A DNA stretch of 64,000 bases from positions 1,054,001 to 1,118,000 of the forward strand of contig NZ_CP137642.1 in NCBI RefSeq assembly GCF_033472595.1. Direction: 5' to 3'. Of this stretch, positions 9,043 through 17,478 are shown one piece after another (the stretch's first letter is position 1; every line of letters begins with the position of its first letter). The position numbers and the translations under genes are program-made. Below the pieces are notes generated by a model, which saw nothing but the letters and a program-made list of their open reading frames with translations, was not told the origin of the DNA and searched no databases. The DNA is from Methanoculleus receptaculi. Lineage in GTDB: Archaea > Halobacteriota > Methanomicrobia > Methanomicrobiales > Methanoculleaceae.

Positions 9043-9164
9043 GGCCCTGTTTCTCCTTTGTCTAAATCTAGGTTGGATCCAGGGCCAATTCCATTTTACA
9101 GAACTTTCGTTACGCTACCGATCCGGCACAGCACCCGGATGATCATATGGCACATTGTGGCAAA

Positions 9165-9205
9165 TATGCACAAGTATAAGTATCACGCTGACTGAGAATA
9201 CACAT
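9165..9205 (+). promoter_or_regulatory. Promoter of the toxin-antitoxin pair
   Basis: AAGTATAAGTAT (about 9172-9183) is a good archaeal TATA box, centred about 28 bp before the ATG at 9206. That spacing implies a leaderless message for the antitoxin. Confidence 0.5.
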
Positions 9206-9436
9206 ATGTCTTCCAGCTCGAGTGAAGCAGGCAATCAGATCAAGCGTATCCCCGTCAAAGAGCCCACCTGGAGGGACCTGCACAACCTCAAGGAGGCTGG
9301 GCAGAGTTACGATGAACTACTTAGCCAGATGATCCGGCGCGAGCAGGATTATCGGGACTGGCGGATGATCGCCGAGATTGATGAGACCGGCGAGTTCGTA
9401 GCCTTTGACCCGGACGATATCTTGCAGGACGACTGA
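9206..9436 (+). CDS. Antitoxin of a RelE-type toxin-antitoxin pair
   Basis: Seventy-six residues from ATG 9206, with a serine-rich start, then RIPVKEPTWRDLHNLKEAG and SYDELLSQMIRREQDY, which resembles the ribbon-helix-helix-like N-terminal part of small archaeal VapB/RelB-type antitoxins, followed by an acidic tail (AFDPDDILQDD) suited to neutralising a basic toxin. The frame could begin 17 codons earlier, but the TATA position supports 9206. It is followed after 21 bp by the toxin gene; autoregulation of the shared promoter is expected for such pairs. Confidence 0.7.
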   Translation: MSSSSSEAGNQIKRIPVKEPTWRDLHNLKEAGQSYDELLSQMIRREQDYRDWRMIAEIDETGEFVAFDPDDILQDD

Positions 9437-9457
9437 CGCGCCGGGGAGCAGGAGAGC

Positions 9458-9739
9458 GTGTTTACTCTTGTCATTGAGCGAAGGGCACGGGAGTTCGTGA
9501 AGAAGCTCCCCCCAAAAACCCGGCGCATCATCGTCGAAAAGATCCTGGAACTCAAAGAAGACCCCTTTCCGGGAGGAAACAAGGAAAAACTCGAGTACCC
9601 CCACCCTCCTGCAGTCTATCGCCTGCATATCGGCAGGTCTTTCACGGTATTTTATATCATCGAGCATGAGGAGAGCATCGTCAAGATCGAGAAGATCATG
9701 ACGATCGAGAAAGCCCATAAGGAGTACTCCCGCAGGTAG
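9458..9739 (+). CDS. RelE/ParE superfamily toxin
   Basis: Ninety-three residues starting at GTG 9458, with GGAG nine bases upstream. The fold pattern of RelE/ParE toxins is visible: VIERRAREFVKKLPPKTRRI, the helix pair ILELKEDPFPGG, then the strands YRLHIGRSFTVFYII and IVKIEKIMTIEKAHKEY. RelE members cut mRNA on the ribosome; ParE members poison gyrase; sequence alone does not separate them, though the basic residues (K, R, H) at the end of the sheet fit a ribonuclease. The antitoxin lies directly upstream in the same operon. Confidence 0.82.
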   Translation: MFTLVIERRAREFVKKLPPKTRRIIVEKILELKEDPFPGGNKEKLEYPHPPAVYRLHIGRSFTVFYIIEHEESIVKIEKIMTIEKAHKEYSRR

Positions 9740-9751
9740 GGAGGACGACCC

Positions 9752-10402
9752 ATGCAGATTCATAAGGATATCCTTGCCGCCTTTCCCGGCCTCTCGGTCG
9801 CAGAGGGCGTTATCGGCCCGCTCTCGATCCGGGAGACGGCCCCGGCCCTAAAAGCCCTGGGCGACGAGGTCGCCCGCTCGATACGGGAGCGGTATACGCT
9901 GGAGAGGATCAAGGACGAACCCCTGTTCAGGGCATACAGGGACTTCTTCTGGAAGGTGGGCGTCGATCCGACCAAAACGCGGCCCGCCTCGGAAGCGCTG
10001 GTGAGAAGGATCCTGGCCGGGAAGACGCTCCCGGCGATCAACACCGCGGTGGATGCCTATAACCTGGCCTCGGTCCGCACAGGCATACCCATTGCGGCGT
10101 TCGATGCCGATACCCTGGTCGGGGATCTCGCGATGCGGTTTGCTGAAGAGGGCGAGGAGTTCCTCGGCATCGGGATGGCAGCGCCCGTCATGCTCCGTAG
10201 GAACCAGGTTATCCTGACGGATGAGGATGCGATCGTCGCCGTCTACCCGTACCGCGACTCGGATGCAACGAAGATTACCCGCGCCACAACGACGGTTCAC
10301 ATCGTGGCATGCGGCGTGCCGGGGGTTGAGCGGGAGAAGGTCCATTCGGCATACGAACTGGTCGTCGCATACCTGCGGGAACACGCTTTCGGCATCCGGT
10401 GA
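9752..10402 (+). CDS. B3/B4 domain protein (PheT editing-domain-like)
   Basis: A 216-residue stand-alone B3/B4 domain, the fold found in the beta subunit of phenylalanyl-tRNA synthetase. Visible features are YRDFFWKVGVDPTKTRPASE, the segment VRRILAGKTLPAINTAVD, DLAMRFAEEGEEFLGIG and the C-terminal VHIVACGVPGV. Free-standing B3/4 proteins are common in archaea and bacteria; a tRNA-editing or nucleic-acid-binding role is suspected but not shown. The GGGAGG ribosome site lies eight bases ahead of ATG. It follows the toxin gene by 12 bp but need not be part of the toxin module. Confidence 0.85.
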   Translation: MQIHKDILAAFPGLSVAEGVIGPLSIRETAPALKALGDEVARSIRERYTLERIKDEPLFRAYRDFFWKVGVDPTKTRPASEALVRRILAGKTLPAINTAVDAYNLASVRTGIPIAAFDADTLVGDLAMRFAEEGEEFLGIGMAAPVMLRRNQVILTDEDAIVAVYPYRDSDATKITRATTTVHIVACGVPGVEREKVHSAYELVVAYLREHAFGIR

Positions 10403-10527
10403 TGTTGAGAATGAGCGGGCCTGCGCTCTCCCTGTATCTTGGGCTGTTTTACTGCGGGTCATAAACCCGTCTCTCGCATTGCTCCTCTGAAGCATGATCC
10501 AGACCAGCCGGTTGCCGAAACAGGCAT

Positions 10528-11798
10528 CAGTACTTCGCTAAATTTCCCTCACCTCTCCTTCTGTTTGACTTTGTTCCACCATCCTTTCTCTAAACCCGTT
10601 GCCGTAACACAGCAATTCCTTTCACCATCCCCATCGATACCCGGGTTGCCTCCCAGATCATGAGTCGAAAACTGTCGAATCGAAACGCGCACATTACAAT
10701 CGTTCGCGGTCCCTGCTTCACCGGCGAGAAATGTATCCAGAGCAGAGCGACCCAGACGTTTTTCAGCAGAAAAGAGATGATCGCATAGAGATACCGGATC
10801 ACGGGGTTTCTTGTGCTCGTCCTAGGTCTCACCTGGTTGCGCATCCGATACGACGACTCGATCGAGAACCGTGATCGATAGATCCGGTGTACCCGGAGCG
10901 GATGCCAGGTAATACCGCCGACAACGTAGCCCAGGTTCTCAGCGCCGTGTTTTCCTCGTCTCCCCTTCGCATACTTCACAGCAATGGCAATCGTCAGGGG
11001 AAGTGGTGGTTTTCCCCTCATCTGATACTCGGCATACCGTGACTGCGTTCCCTGGAGCAACTCTTTCATGCGGTTGCTCTGCTTCTTGACGGGGACGATG
11101 AATGGCACCTGCACCTGGGTCAGAAACCCGAAGACCTTCCGGGTATAGAACTCCCGATCCAAACAGAGTACTTCAACTTCGAGGCCGAGTTCGGTGATCC
11201 GGTCGAGGTACCGGGCGATGTAGCCGACCTCTGGTGGTCACGTTGAGGGTGACATAGGAATAGAACTCGTTCGTCGATTGCTTGCGTTTGCTTCTGAGGA
11301 TGTATGGTTCATTCTCCTCGGAGGTCTTCCCGTAGTACGGATCGTTGGTGTAGTCAATCGCAAACTGATACGCGCTCCCGGGCTTGAGAACCTGGTACAC
11401 CGTATGGGCGAGGAGATCGCAGCGCTCTTTTCCTCTAACTCGTCCATATCAAGTTTCTTGAGGTGGTAACGGAAGGATGTCTCACAGGGCACGTGCTCCA
11501 ACAACCCGGTGATCGAGTGAATCGATTGTTGCATCGCGGCCATGCCGACCAGAGCCTGAAACAGGTCGGTCTGGGTGAGCCGACCCTGGATCGAGATGGT
11601 CAGGTGCTGATCCAGCGCCGCAACGGCGTGAGCACAACATTCTTGCGGTGTGAGGTTGGTACTCTTTCTGCAAGGTCGTCTTCTTGCTTTTGGTAAAAGG
11701 CATGAGGAGGTGCCTGCAAACTATATAGATCTTTCGTTTTTGTGCTGGTTTCTGAGTCCAGCGAAGAATATGGGGGTTCTCAAATTAGCGAAGTACTG
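10528..11798 (-). mobile_element. Decayed ISH3-like insertion sequence with terminal inverted repeats
   Basis: The ends carry matching inverted repeats: CAGTACTTCGCTAAATT at 10528-10544 and, read on the other strand, CAGTACTTCGCTAATTT at 11782-11798 (15 of 17 positions agree). About 1.27 kb lies between the outer ends, the usual size for ISH3/IS4-like elements. I could not find a clean target duplication in the flanks. The transposase inside is frameshifted, so the element can no longer move by itself. Confidence 0.8.
10590..11703 (-). pseudogene. ISH3-like DDE transposase, disrupted by at least three frameshifts
   Basis: From ATG 11703 the protein reads MPFTKSKKTTLQKEYQP, then shifts frame near 11660; the second piece holds MAAMQQSIHSITGLLEHV and LKKLDMDELEEK; a shift near 11420 leads to VLKPGSAYQFAIDYTNDPYY (a catalytic Asp region); a shift near 11225 leads to LEVEVLCLDREFYTRKVF (second catalytic Asp) and the C-terminal RFSIESSYRMRNQVRPRTS (catalytic Glu with the Y(2)R-like spacing of IS4-type enzymes). 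All key blocks survive but in three or four frames. Confidence 0.85.
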
Positions 11799-11802
11799 AA
11801 CC

Positions 11803-11896
11803 TGAGCATAAAAGAGGGAAATAAAGCGAATAGTGGTGAAAGGAGCCACTACCGTGAGAATAGTCTGCCCCCTGCGCCTAAAAAGTGCGGGAGTTA
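11803..11896. repeat. Hairpin-containing ~95-bp repeat, left copy
   Basis: The sequence from GAGCATAAAAGAGGG to GTGCGGGAGTTA recurs, in the same direction and with scattered changes, at 12995-13092. Both copies contain a small potential hairpin (AGTGGTGAAAGGAGCCACT here) followed by CGTGAGAATAGT. The two copies flank the IS630-like gene remnant and the left copy touches the right end of the ISH3-like element. Confidence 0.7.
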
Positions 11897-12945
11897 AGGT
11901 TCAATCGCAGAAGCAAGATCCGAGAGGGTGGAGAAATACTTGTTATGAGTAGCCCTCTTTCGAGTCTCTTTCCACACTCGCTCGATCGGATTCAGTTGAG
12001 GGCTATAGGGAGGAAGGAATTCAAGGATCAACTCTTCCTTATGCTTCTCCAGCCAAGGCTTGAGCATTTTTGCATGATGGTATCGACTGTTGTCCAGGAT
12101 CAGGCATAGGGCCCGGTCTCTTTTACGAAAAGGAGAGAAGTTTCTCGAGAAAGTCCTGGAAAGTGGTTGCATTGAAAGTCTCACTTAACTGGTGCACTAA
12201 GCGACCAGTTCCAATCGCCACTGCCCCGAAGACACTGATATGGAATCGTGTGTGTTCCTGCAATACCACTGGATCCCTCTCCTCTGGAGGTATCCACATG
12301 GTGCACCGCGACCCATGCTGCTGAAAGTGGCACTCATCCAACCTCCAGATCTCGAGAGTATCATCCTTCTCCAGTTCTGCAAGTTTTTTTAAACGCCTCT
12401 TGAGCGACCGGGTCACCTCGTGAGATAACTGGTCGGGGTTTTCGCTGTCGGAATCCCAGTTGATGGAAGAGGCGCTGGGCCTGTCTAATCCCGAGTGTGA
12501 TCTGGTATCTCTCCTTCAGGTGATGGCTCAGGAGCTTCCCGTCCCACAGGTTCTGCGAATATCCTAAATCTCGGGGATTCTTCCGAAGGTCCTGGTCAAT
12601 CTGGTCCTTTACTGCATCCGAGATTCGGGACGGTCTTCCCGGACGACTGTCATCGTGCAGCCCTTCCACACCGCGGGTATTGTATGTATTTACCCAGTTC
12701 TCGATAGTTGTCGGGGAGTGCCCCAGGATCTCTGCTACCTCGTAACAATCGTAACCCTTCGCTACGAGAAGAACTCCATGTAACCGGGGAAGCGTACCGT
12801 GCGTCTTCCGATCACCCGGACTGCAGATGCGGCGTCCTTCACCAAGAGTTTTCGCAATTGTATCCCCGTATTCTGGATGTGATGTGATTCTATATTGATA
12901 TACTGTAGGAATTATGACGTTACAATAGAGTCGAAAAGGTCGCAT
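11894..12945 (-). pseudogene. IS630 family transposase with two frameshifts
   Basis: N-terminal part (12945 to about 12380): a helix-turn-helix half with GYDCYEVAEILGHSPTTIEN and the LHDDSRPGRPSRI segment of IS630/Tc1-mariner relatives. A shift at a run of seven A residues (near 12388) is needed to enter LAELEKDDTLEIWRLDECHF, and a second near 12130 to enter LCLILDNSRYHHAKM and PPYSPQLNPIERVWKETRK, the catalytic D/DN/E blocks. With two shifts in different places I read it as decayed, although the A7 run alone would be a plausible slippage site. No terminal inverted repeats were found. Confidence 0.82.
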
Positions 12946-12994
12946 GAACTGCAGCGTCTAAAAATTGTATGGGCGCAATATATCCTGGCAACCT

Positions 12995-13092
12995 TGAGCA
13001 TACAAGAAGGAGGTAAAGCGAGTGGTGGTGAAATGAGCCACTACACTATCGTGAGAATAGTTGCCACGTGCGCCTGACATATGCAGGAGGTT
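12995..13092. repeat. Hairpin-containing ~95-bp repeat, right copy
   Basis: Partner of 11803-11896: GAGCATACAAGAAGG, AGTGGTGGTGAAATGAGCCACT (a potential hairpin), CGTGAGAATAGT and GCGCCT recur in the same order and orientation. It ends about 50 bp before the end of brxL. Confidence 0.7.
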
Positions 13093-13140
13093 AGGGTGTA
13101 TGGTTGAAAGGGGAGATGGAACTAGCCTGCTCGAGCAACC

Positions 13141-15177
13141 TCACTCACCAAGAACCTTGAACAGGGCGTCCCTTGGGTCCTTATAGTAGATGATCATCAA
13201 CCGGGACGCCAGGTCGTCCGACATATCGTTGAGTTGCCTCCGGCAGGATACCGGCAGCAGGATTGCCGTAGCCCCTTTTTCTGCGGCTAACTCCACCATA
13301 TCCAGTGCGTTGTAGACCGGCTCGACGGTTCCGCCCACGCTCATGCCCCCACCAATCACCACGCCACCTTTGAGGCTTCTACCAAGCGCTGCTGAGCAGA
13401 GGGCAAGGAGAAGCGGCATTCCAAGTGAAGAGGCACCTTTTACCGCGGTGAGTGCACGGACCTGAACGGAGAATTCACTCTCCCTCGGGTCCCGGTCACC
13501 TATAAGCGATCTGGCCTGCGTATAGAAGACCTGTTCTGCAGCGCGGAGCCCCTCGCGAAGTCCGGCCGGTGCTTTTACATTGATCAGGCGTACGGATGAA
13601 CCCGGTGTCACCGTGACCTCAATCTTATAAATGCCGCTTCCTTCGTTCTCCTCCCCCGGACCGATCGCCCAGACCTGGCCTGGCGGTAGTGGGTCCTGCC
13701 CTATCTCATTTTCGTTATGTAACTCCGGGGTTGCGACGTACTGTTCAATCCCGTCCATACCGAGTTTGTAGCTGAACATGGTGTTGCGGAACTCCGCAGA
13801 ACCGATCCGTTTCTGTTGCTCTTTGACCCTGCGACGGCACTCGAGAGCCAGACGCACCGCCCACTCAAGGACATCATCAGAGATCTCCATATCTGACGAG
13901 GGATAGACAAGTTTCAGGAGACCGTTTACCGTCTTGTTCACGGCCCGGCGGTCGCGTCCGCTCAGGGCATCCCCGAAGAAGACGCGGTCGTTTATGAGGT
14001 GGAGTTTGTCCTCGCTTCTGAGTTGCCTCCAGCACTCACTCAGGAAATCGCTGACGAGACCATAGTGCTCTGTCATCATGTTTGGATGGATCTTCGGGAA
14101 ATCCCAGCCCGGCACATAACTGTGAATCCTATCCATGAACGCGGTATCATCTCGGATCTCTCTTGGCAGCGGACCGAACAGGTGGCCCACACGCTGCTGG
14201 TGCTCGACATCAATCTCAAAGTTGCCGAGCATAACAATTCCACCCTCCGCCCTGATGCTCTCCTTGCCACGGGAGAATTCCCCGCTTTCCATGTACCCTT
14301 TCATGATGTTGATGCCATCTTTCTGGTCAAAGTTTATCCCCGAAACCTCGTCGAAACAGACAACATCATACTGGCATACGAGACCGCGCTGACCGGTTGC
14401 GTTGTTTACAAACATCTTTGCAACCGTTGCCTTTCCACCCGAGACCAGATGGGAGTAGGGGCTGATCTGCTGATATAGGTAACTCTTTCCTGTTCCACGG
14501 GGGCCGAGTTCGATCATGTTGTAACCCTTCTCGACAAAGGGGACCATGCGGAGAAAGAGGACGTCCTGTGCTCTTGGGGATAGAGAGGAGGGTTCTATCC
14601 CGATGCTCCTGATGAGGAAATCCTTCCACTCTTGAATTGACATCTTCTCACGCCCACGGGCGACATCGTCGAGGACGTTCCTCTTTGAGAGCTGGATTGG
14701 GCGCAGGCGAGTTATAGAGAACGGGCGGTTGCTCTCCGGATCAGCGTATGCAAGATCGATCTCCGCGTAAAACCCGCCGGTAAGCATCCGTTCATGCTCA
14801 TAGACGAGGTCTGATGAGATATGGACATCGTTCAGGAGGAGGGATGGGACCGTGGCGAGAAAGGAGTCTGACCTGGCATCGAGCCTGGCGGTGATGAGGT
14901 CTATGATTTTAACTGTGCCGTGTACCTTTGCCTGTGCTTTGTAGAATTCTTGCTCTCCTGCACGGACGATGCGCTCACCAAGCTGGCGCTGGACTATCTC
15001 AAGTCCATCCTTAATCTCATCTTCATCGGTTGTGGCACAGTATTTTCCGATTAGAAACTCTGCAACGTAGGTGGGGACCGGGTAATTGTCTTTGAACTTC
15101 TTTGCGAGGTCTTTTCTGACAACGTAGCCTGGAAAAACGTCAGCCGCCATCTGATCAAGGGCATCTAATTCTGTCAT
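13141..15177 (-). CDS. brxL: BREX-1 system protein BrxL (AAA+ with Lon-like C-terminus)
   Basis: The 678-residue protein is the last gene of the type 1 BREX operon. An N-terminal domain (1-200) precedes an AAA+ core with Walker A GPRGTGKS at 225-232 and Walker B DVVCFDE near 271-277, followed by sensor-like VMLGNFE. Residues from about 540 resemble a Lon protease domain (VRALTAVKGASSLGMP, then VIGGGMSVGGTVEPV). Where Lon has its catalytic lysine (GG[IV]KEK) this protein has GGTVEP, so proteolysis is unlikely; BrxL proteins are thought to act on DNA as ring ATPases in phage exclusion. It starts 3 bp after the pglZ stop. The length is normal for the family. Confidence 0.93.
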   Translation of the reverse strand: MTELDALDQMAADVFPGYVVRKDLAKKFKDNYPVPTYVAEFLIGKYCATTDEDEIKDGLEIVQRQLGERIVRAGEQEFYKAQAKVHGTVKIIDLITARLDARSDSFLATVPSLLLNDVHISSDLVYEHERMLTGGFYAEIDLAYADPESNRPFSITRLRPIQLSKRNVLDDVARGREKMSIQEWKDFLIRSIGIEPSSLSPRAQDVLFLRMVPFVEKGYNMIELGPRGTGKSYLYQQISPYSHLVSGGKATVAKMFVNNATGQRGLVCQYDVVCFDEVSGINFDQKDGINIMKGYMESGEFSRGKESIRAEGGIVMLGNFEIDVEHQQRVGHLFGPLPREIRDDTAFMDRIHSYVPGWDFPKIHPNMMTEHYGLVSDFLSECWRQLRSEDKLHLINDRVFFGDALSGRDRRAVNKTVNGLLKLVYPSSDMEISDDVLEWAVRLALECRRRVKEQQKRIGSAEFRNTMFSYKLGMDGIEQYVATPELHNENEIGQDPLPPGQVWAIGPGEENEGSGIYKIEVTVTPGSSVRLINVKAPAGLREGLRAAEQVFYTQARSLIGDRDPRESEFSVQVRALTAVKGASSLGMPLLLALCSAALGRSLKGGVVIGGGMSVGGTVEPVYNALDMVELAAEKGATAILLPVSCRRQLNDMSDDLASRLMIIYYKDPRDALFKVLGE

Positions 15178-15180
15178 GGA

Positions 15181-17478
15181 CTATTCCACTCCTATGATCG
15201 TCTTGCGCTGGGTCACTGTGTTTCCATTCTCATCGAGAACGACGATCATAGCTTCCTTTCCTTCAAGGTTGTCATCTGGAACAAGAAGCGAGACCGCCCC
15301 TTCACGTGGAACTGTTTTTTTATCCTTGGTGACGCTGGTCGCCGGGTCACCCGGTTTTAACCGGATGTCAACGGTGTAGCCTTCGGCACCATCGACCGTG
15401 ATATGGCAGCGGAGGCCTCTCCAGGAGGGTGTCTGGATGACCAGTCTCTGTGCTGCACCCGACCCTCTGGTCACGACGATCTCGGGCACGACAACCTCCT
15501 GGGGGCTTAACCCGCCGTGGTCATACTCCCTGCCTGCCTCGAAGCAGGTGATCCCGGGTGCGAGGGCAATCCGGACATTTCTATCCCAGAACCAGGCTAC
15601 AGTGGGGAGATTGGTGGTGCTGTCGGGCAGGAGATCCGCATACCGGCCTCGGCCTTTCTTGAACGAGACGAGCGACTGGAGGAGATCGGTCTTGTTCAGA
15701 CCACCCGGCAGGAGGAGCCATCCGTGGTCGGTGACGACGCTGACCTGCTGCCACCCGGCATCAAGGAGGTCGATGATCCGCCGTTCGATCGTTGCAAGTT
15801 CGTCGTCAAGGGCCGCTGGCAGTTCGCTGCCTCTCTCATGTCCCGCCCGATCGATGTTCCCGCATTCTGTCCATGCCCGGCCCTCCGTGTCGCCGTAACC
15901 GTCATCCCCCAGCACCTGGATCTTCTGTTCTTTAAGGAGCGTTCTCAGTGCAGAGATCTGTGCGACTGCTCCAGTCCTGGTTACGGGGGTGAGGTTCTGC
16001 CCTCCAGCGAGTTCTCCTGCGATGGGCATGACAGCAGGTTTTGCGGTCTCGGTGGTGGTGGGGAGGACTGAGAGACGGTAAGTCAGGGTGCATGTGCAGC
16101 CAGATCTCTGCAACCGCTCCTCAAGGCGGCGGCCGATGTCCATACGGAGCCCATCGACGAAGAGCAGCACTTCGCCCTGAGATGGCTCCCATGTCTCTTT
16201 ATGCTGTTCCGGGGGAGATTTAAGCCATTCGTCCTGAAATGCCGTGGCGAGGTCATCAAGCCATTTACGTGCGATTGCGCGGATCGCGGTGGTTACAGCC
16301 TTTCGATCCTCCTGTCTCCTGACGTGGGCAAGCGCCATGACAATGGCATCGTCAGCCCTCCAGTATTCGTTGGCGTAGCGCTTCGACTGTTCCTCGATGG
16401 TTCCGCCAAACCTGAAGTCTTCTGTCAGTTTTGCGAGCCTGGAGAGGTGCTGGAGAGCGAAGGCAAGTGGGCTTTCGCCAAGGTCGGCCCAGACCCAGGA
16501 GCGCCGGGCTCCGTGTTCTTCCTCAAGCCGCAGGATCTCCCGGCGGGCTTCGTCGATGGGGGCACCCTGGAGGTTGAGGAGTGCCTGGCGGAGATCTTCT
16601 TCCATGGCATCATTGATCTGGGGCCACGACTCACTGAACATTGGCAGCGGCGGCAGGGGGGTGTTTCGGATCAGTGTGGGTATGTTTGGGTAAGCATGGG
16701 GGTTTTCTCTGTAACGCTCCCAGACGTCCGCCCATCGCTTGCCCTGTGAGGTGAGCAGTTCGACAGCGGTTGCGACGCCGTCGGTATGGGGGTCGAACCC
16801 ATAATCCGTCTTGCAGATGTAGCGAAACGACGACCAATCTTTTGGGCCCATCCGCTCCTTTTCTTCCTGTGGTGAGTTCATCCAGAGGAGGATCTGTTTT
16901 CGGTAATCTGGCTGGGCGAGGCTGGCAAGATAGGCGGCATTGAGGGGCTGGTGGCTCTTGATTGAACTGATGGGTTCGTTGCAGAGTTTGTCGATGTTGT
17001 CTCTGAGCAACTTTTTTGTGTCCTGGTCGGAGGTGGTGGCGATGTCGAGGTGCGCCTTAAGAAATCGTGCTATCGTCCAGTCCCGTCCGTTGCGGTGGGA
17101 CCAGATTGCGCCCCGATACTGGAGTTCTGCGAGAGGCTGGATGGGTTCAGGACCGTCACCTATGTTGCGGAGTTCGATCCTGGAGTAGCCGGGGAGGTAT
17201 ATGACCGGCGTTTCGTTGTCGGGCAGCCCTGTTCCGGGGAGGGTGCCTTCTACCAGGCAGCGGATGTAGATGGCCGGGCCCCGCCACTGCCCGGGGTCGT
17301 AGTCACCGAGTGTTATGATCGGGAGGCCCTTCTCCTCTCTGAGCAGGGTTGCCACCGGTTGCCACTCTCCGCTCGGGTCGGGCCAGAGGAGGGCTACCGG
17401 AGGTGTGGTGTTTTCGCGGTTGTAGTCCCTGATCGCCGCTCTGATGGCGTTGTCGATGGCATCTAGCAGGGTTGTCAT
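15181..17478 (-). CDS. pglZ: BREX phosphatase-like protein PglZ
   Basis: A 765-residue member of the PglZ family, the only component shared by all BREX types. The alkaline-phosphatase-like domain lies in the second half: VLLFVDGLRMDIGRRLEERL (metal-binding Asp), SVVTDHGWLLLPGG (DHG metal site) and YDHGGLSPQEVVVPE (second His-containing block), followed by a beta-rich tail. The N-terminal 400 residues are the PglZ-specific helical part. Its start overlaps the pglX stop by ATGA. Size and motif order fit the 'type B' PglZ of type 1 systems. The protein acts with PglX and BrxB/C in host methylation and phage exclusion; the reaction of the phosphatase fold is not settled. Confidence 0.93.
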   Translation of the reverse strand: MTTLLDAIDNAIRAAIRDYNRENTTPPVALLWPDPSGEWQPVATLLREEKGLPIITLGDYDPGQWRGPAIYIRCLVEGTLPGTGLPDNETPVIYLPGYSRIELRNIGDGPEPIQPLAELQYRGAIWSHRNGRDWTIARFLKAHLDIATTSDQDTKKLLRDNIDKLCNEPISSIKSHQPLNAAYLASLAQPDYRKQILLWMNSPQEEKERMGPKDWSSFRYICKTDYGFDPHTDGVATAVELLTSQGKRWADVWERYRENPHAYPNIPTLIRNTPLPPLPMFSESWPQINDAMEEDLRQALLNLQGAPIDEARREILRLEEEHGARRSWVWADLGESPLAFALQHLSRLAKLTEDFRFGGTIEEQSKRYANEYWRADDAIVMALAHVRRQEDRKAVTTAIRAIARKWLDDLATAFQDEWLKSPPEQHKETWEPSQGEVLLFVDGLRMDIGRRLEERLQRSGCTCTLTYRLSVLPTTTETAKPAVMPIAGELAGGQNLTPVTRTGAVAQISALRTLLKEQKIQVLGDDGYGDTEGRAWTECGNIDRAGHERGSELPAALDDELATIERRIIDLLDAGWQQVSVVTDHGWLLLPGGLNKTDLLQSLVSFKKGRGRYADLLPDSTTNLPTVAWFWDRNVRIALAPGITCFEAGREYDHGGLSPQEVVVPEIVVTRGSGAAQRLVIQTPSWRGLRCHITVDGAEGYTVDIRLKPGDPATSVTKDKKTVPREGAVSLLVPDDNLEGKEAMIVVLDENGNTVTQRKTIIGVE

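Noticed and set aside
12360-12420. A7 run in the IS630-like gene as a programmed frameshift
   Set aside because: The required shift is +1 and a second, unrelated shift is needed near 12130; decay is simpler.
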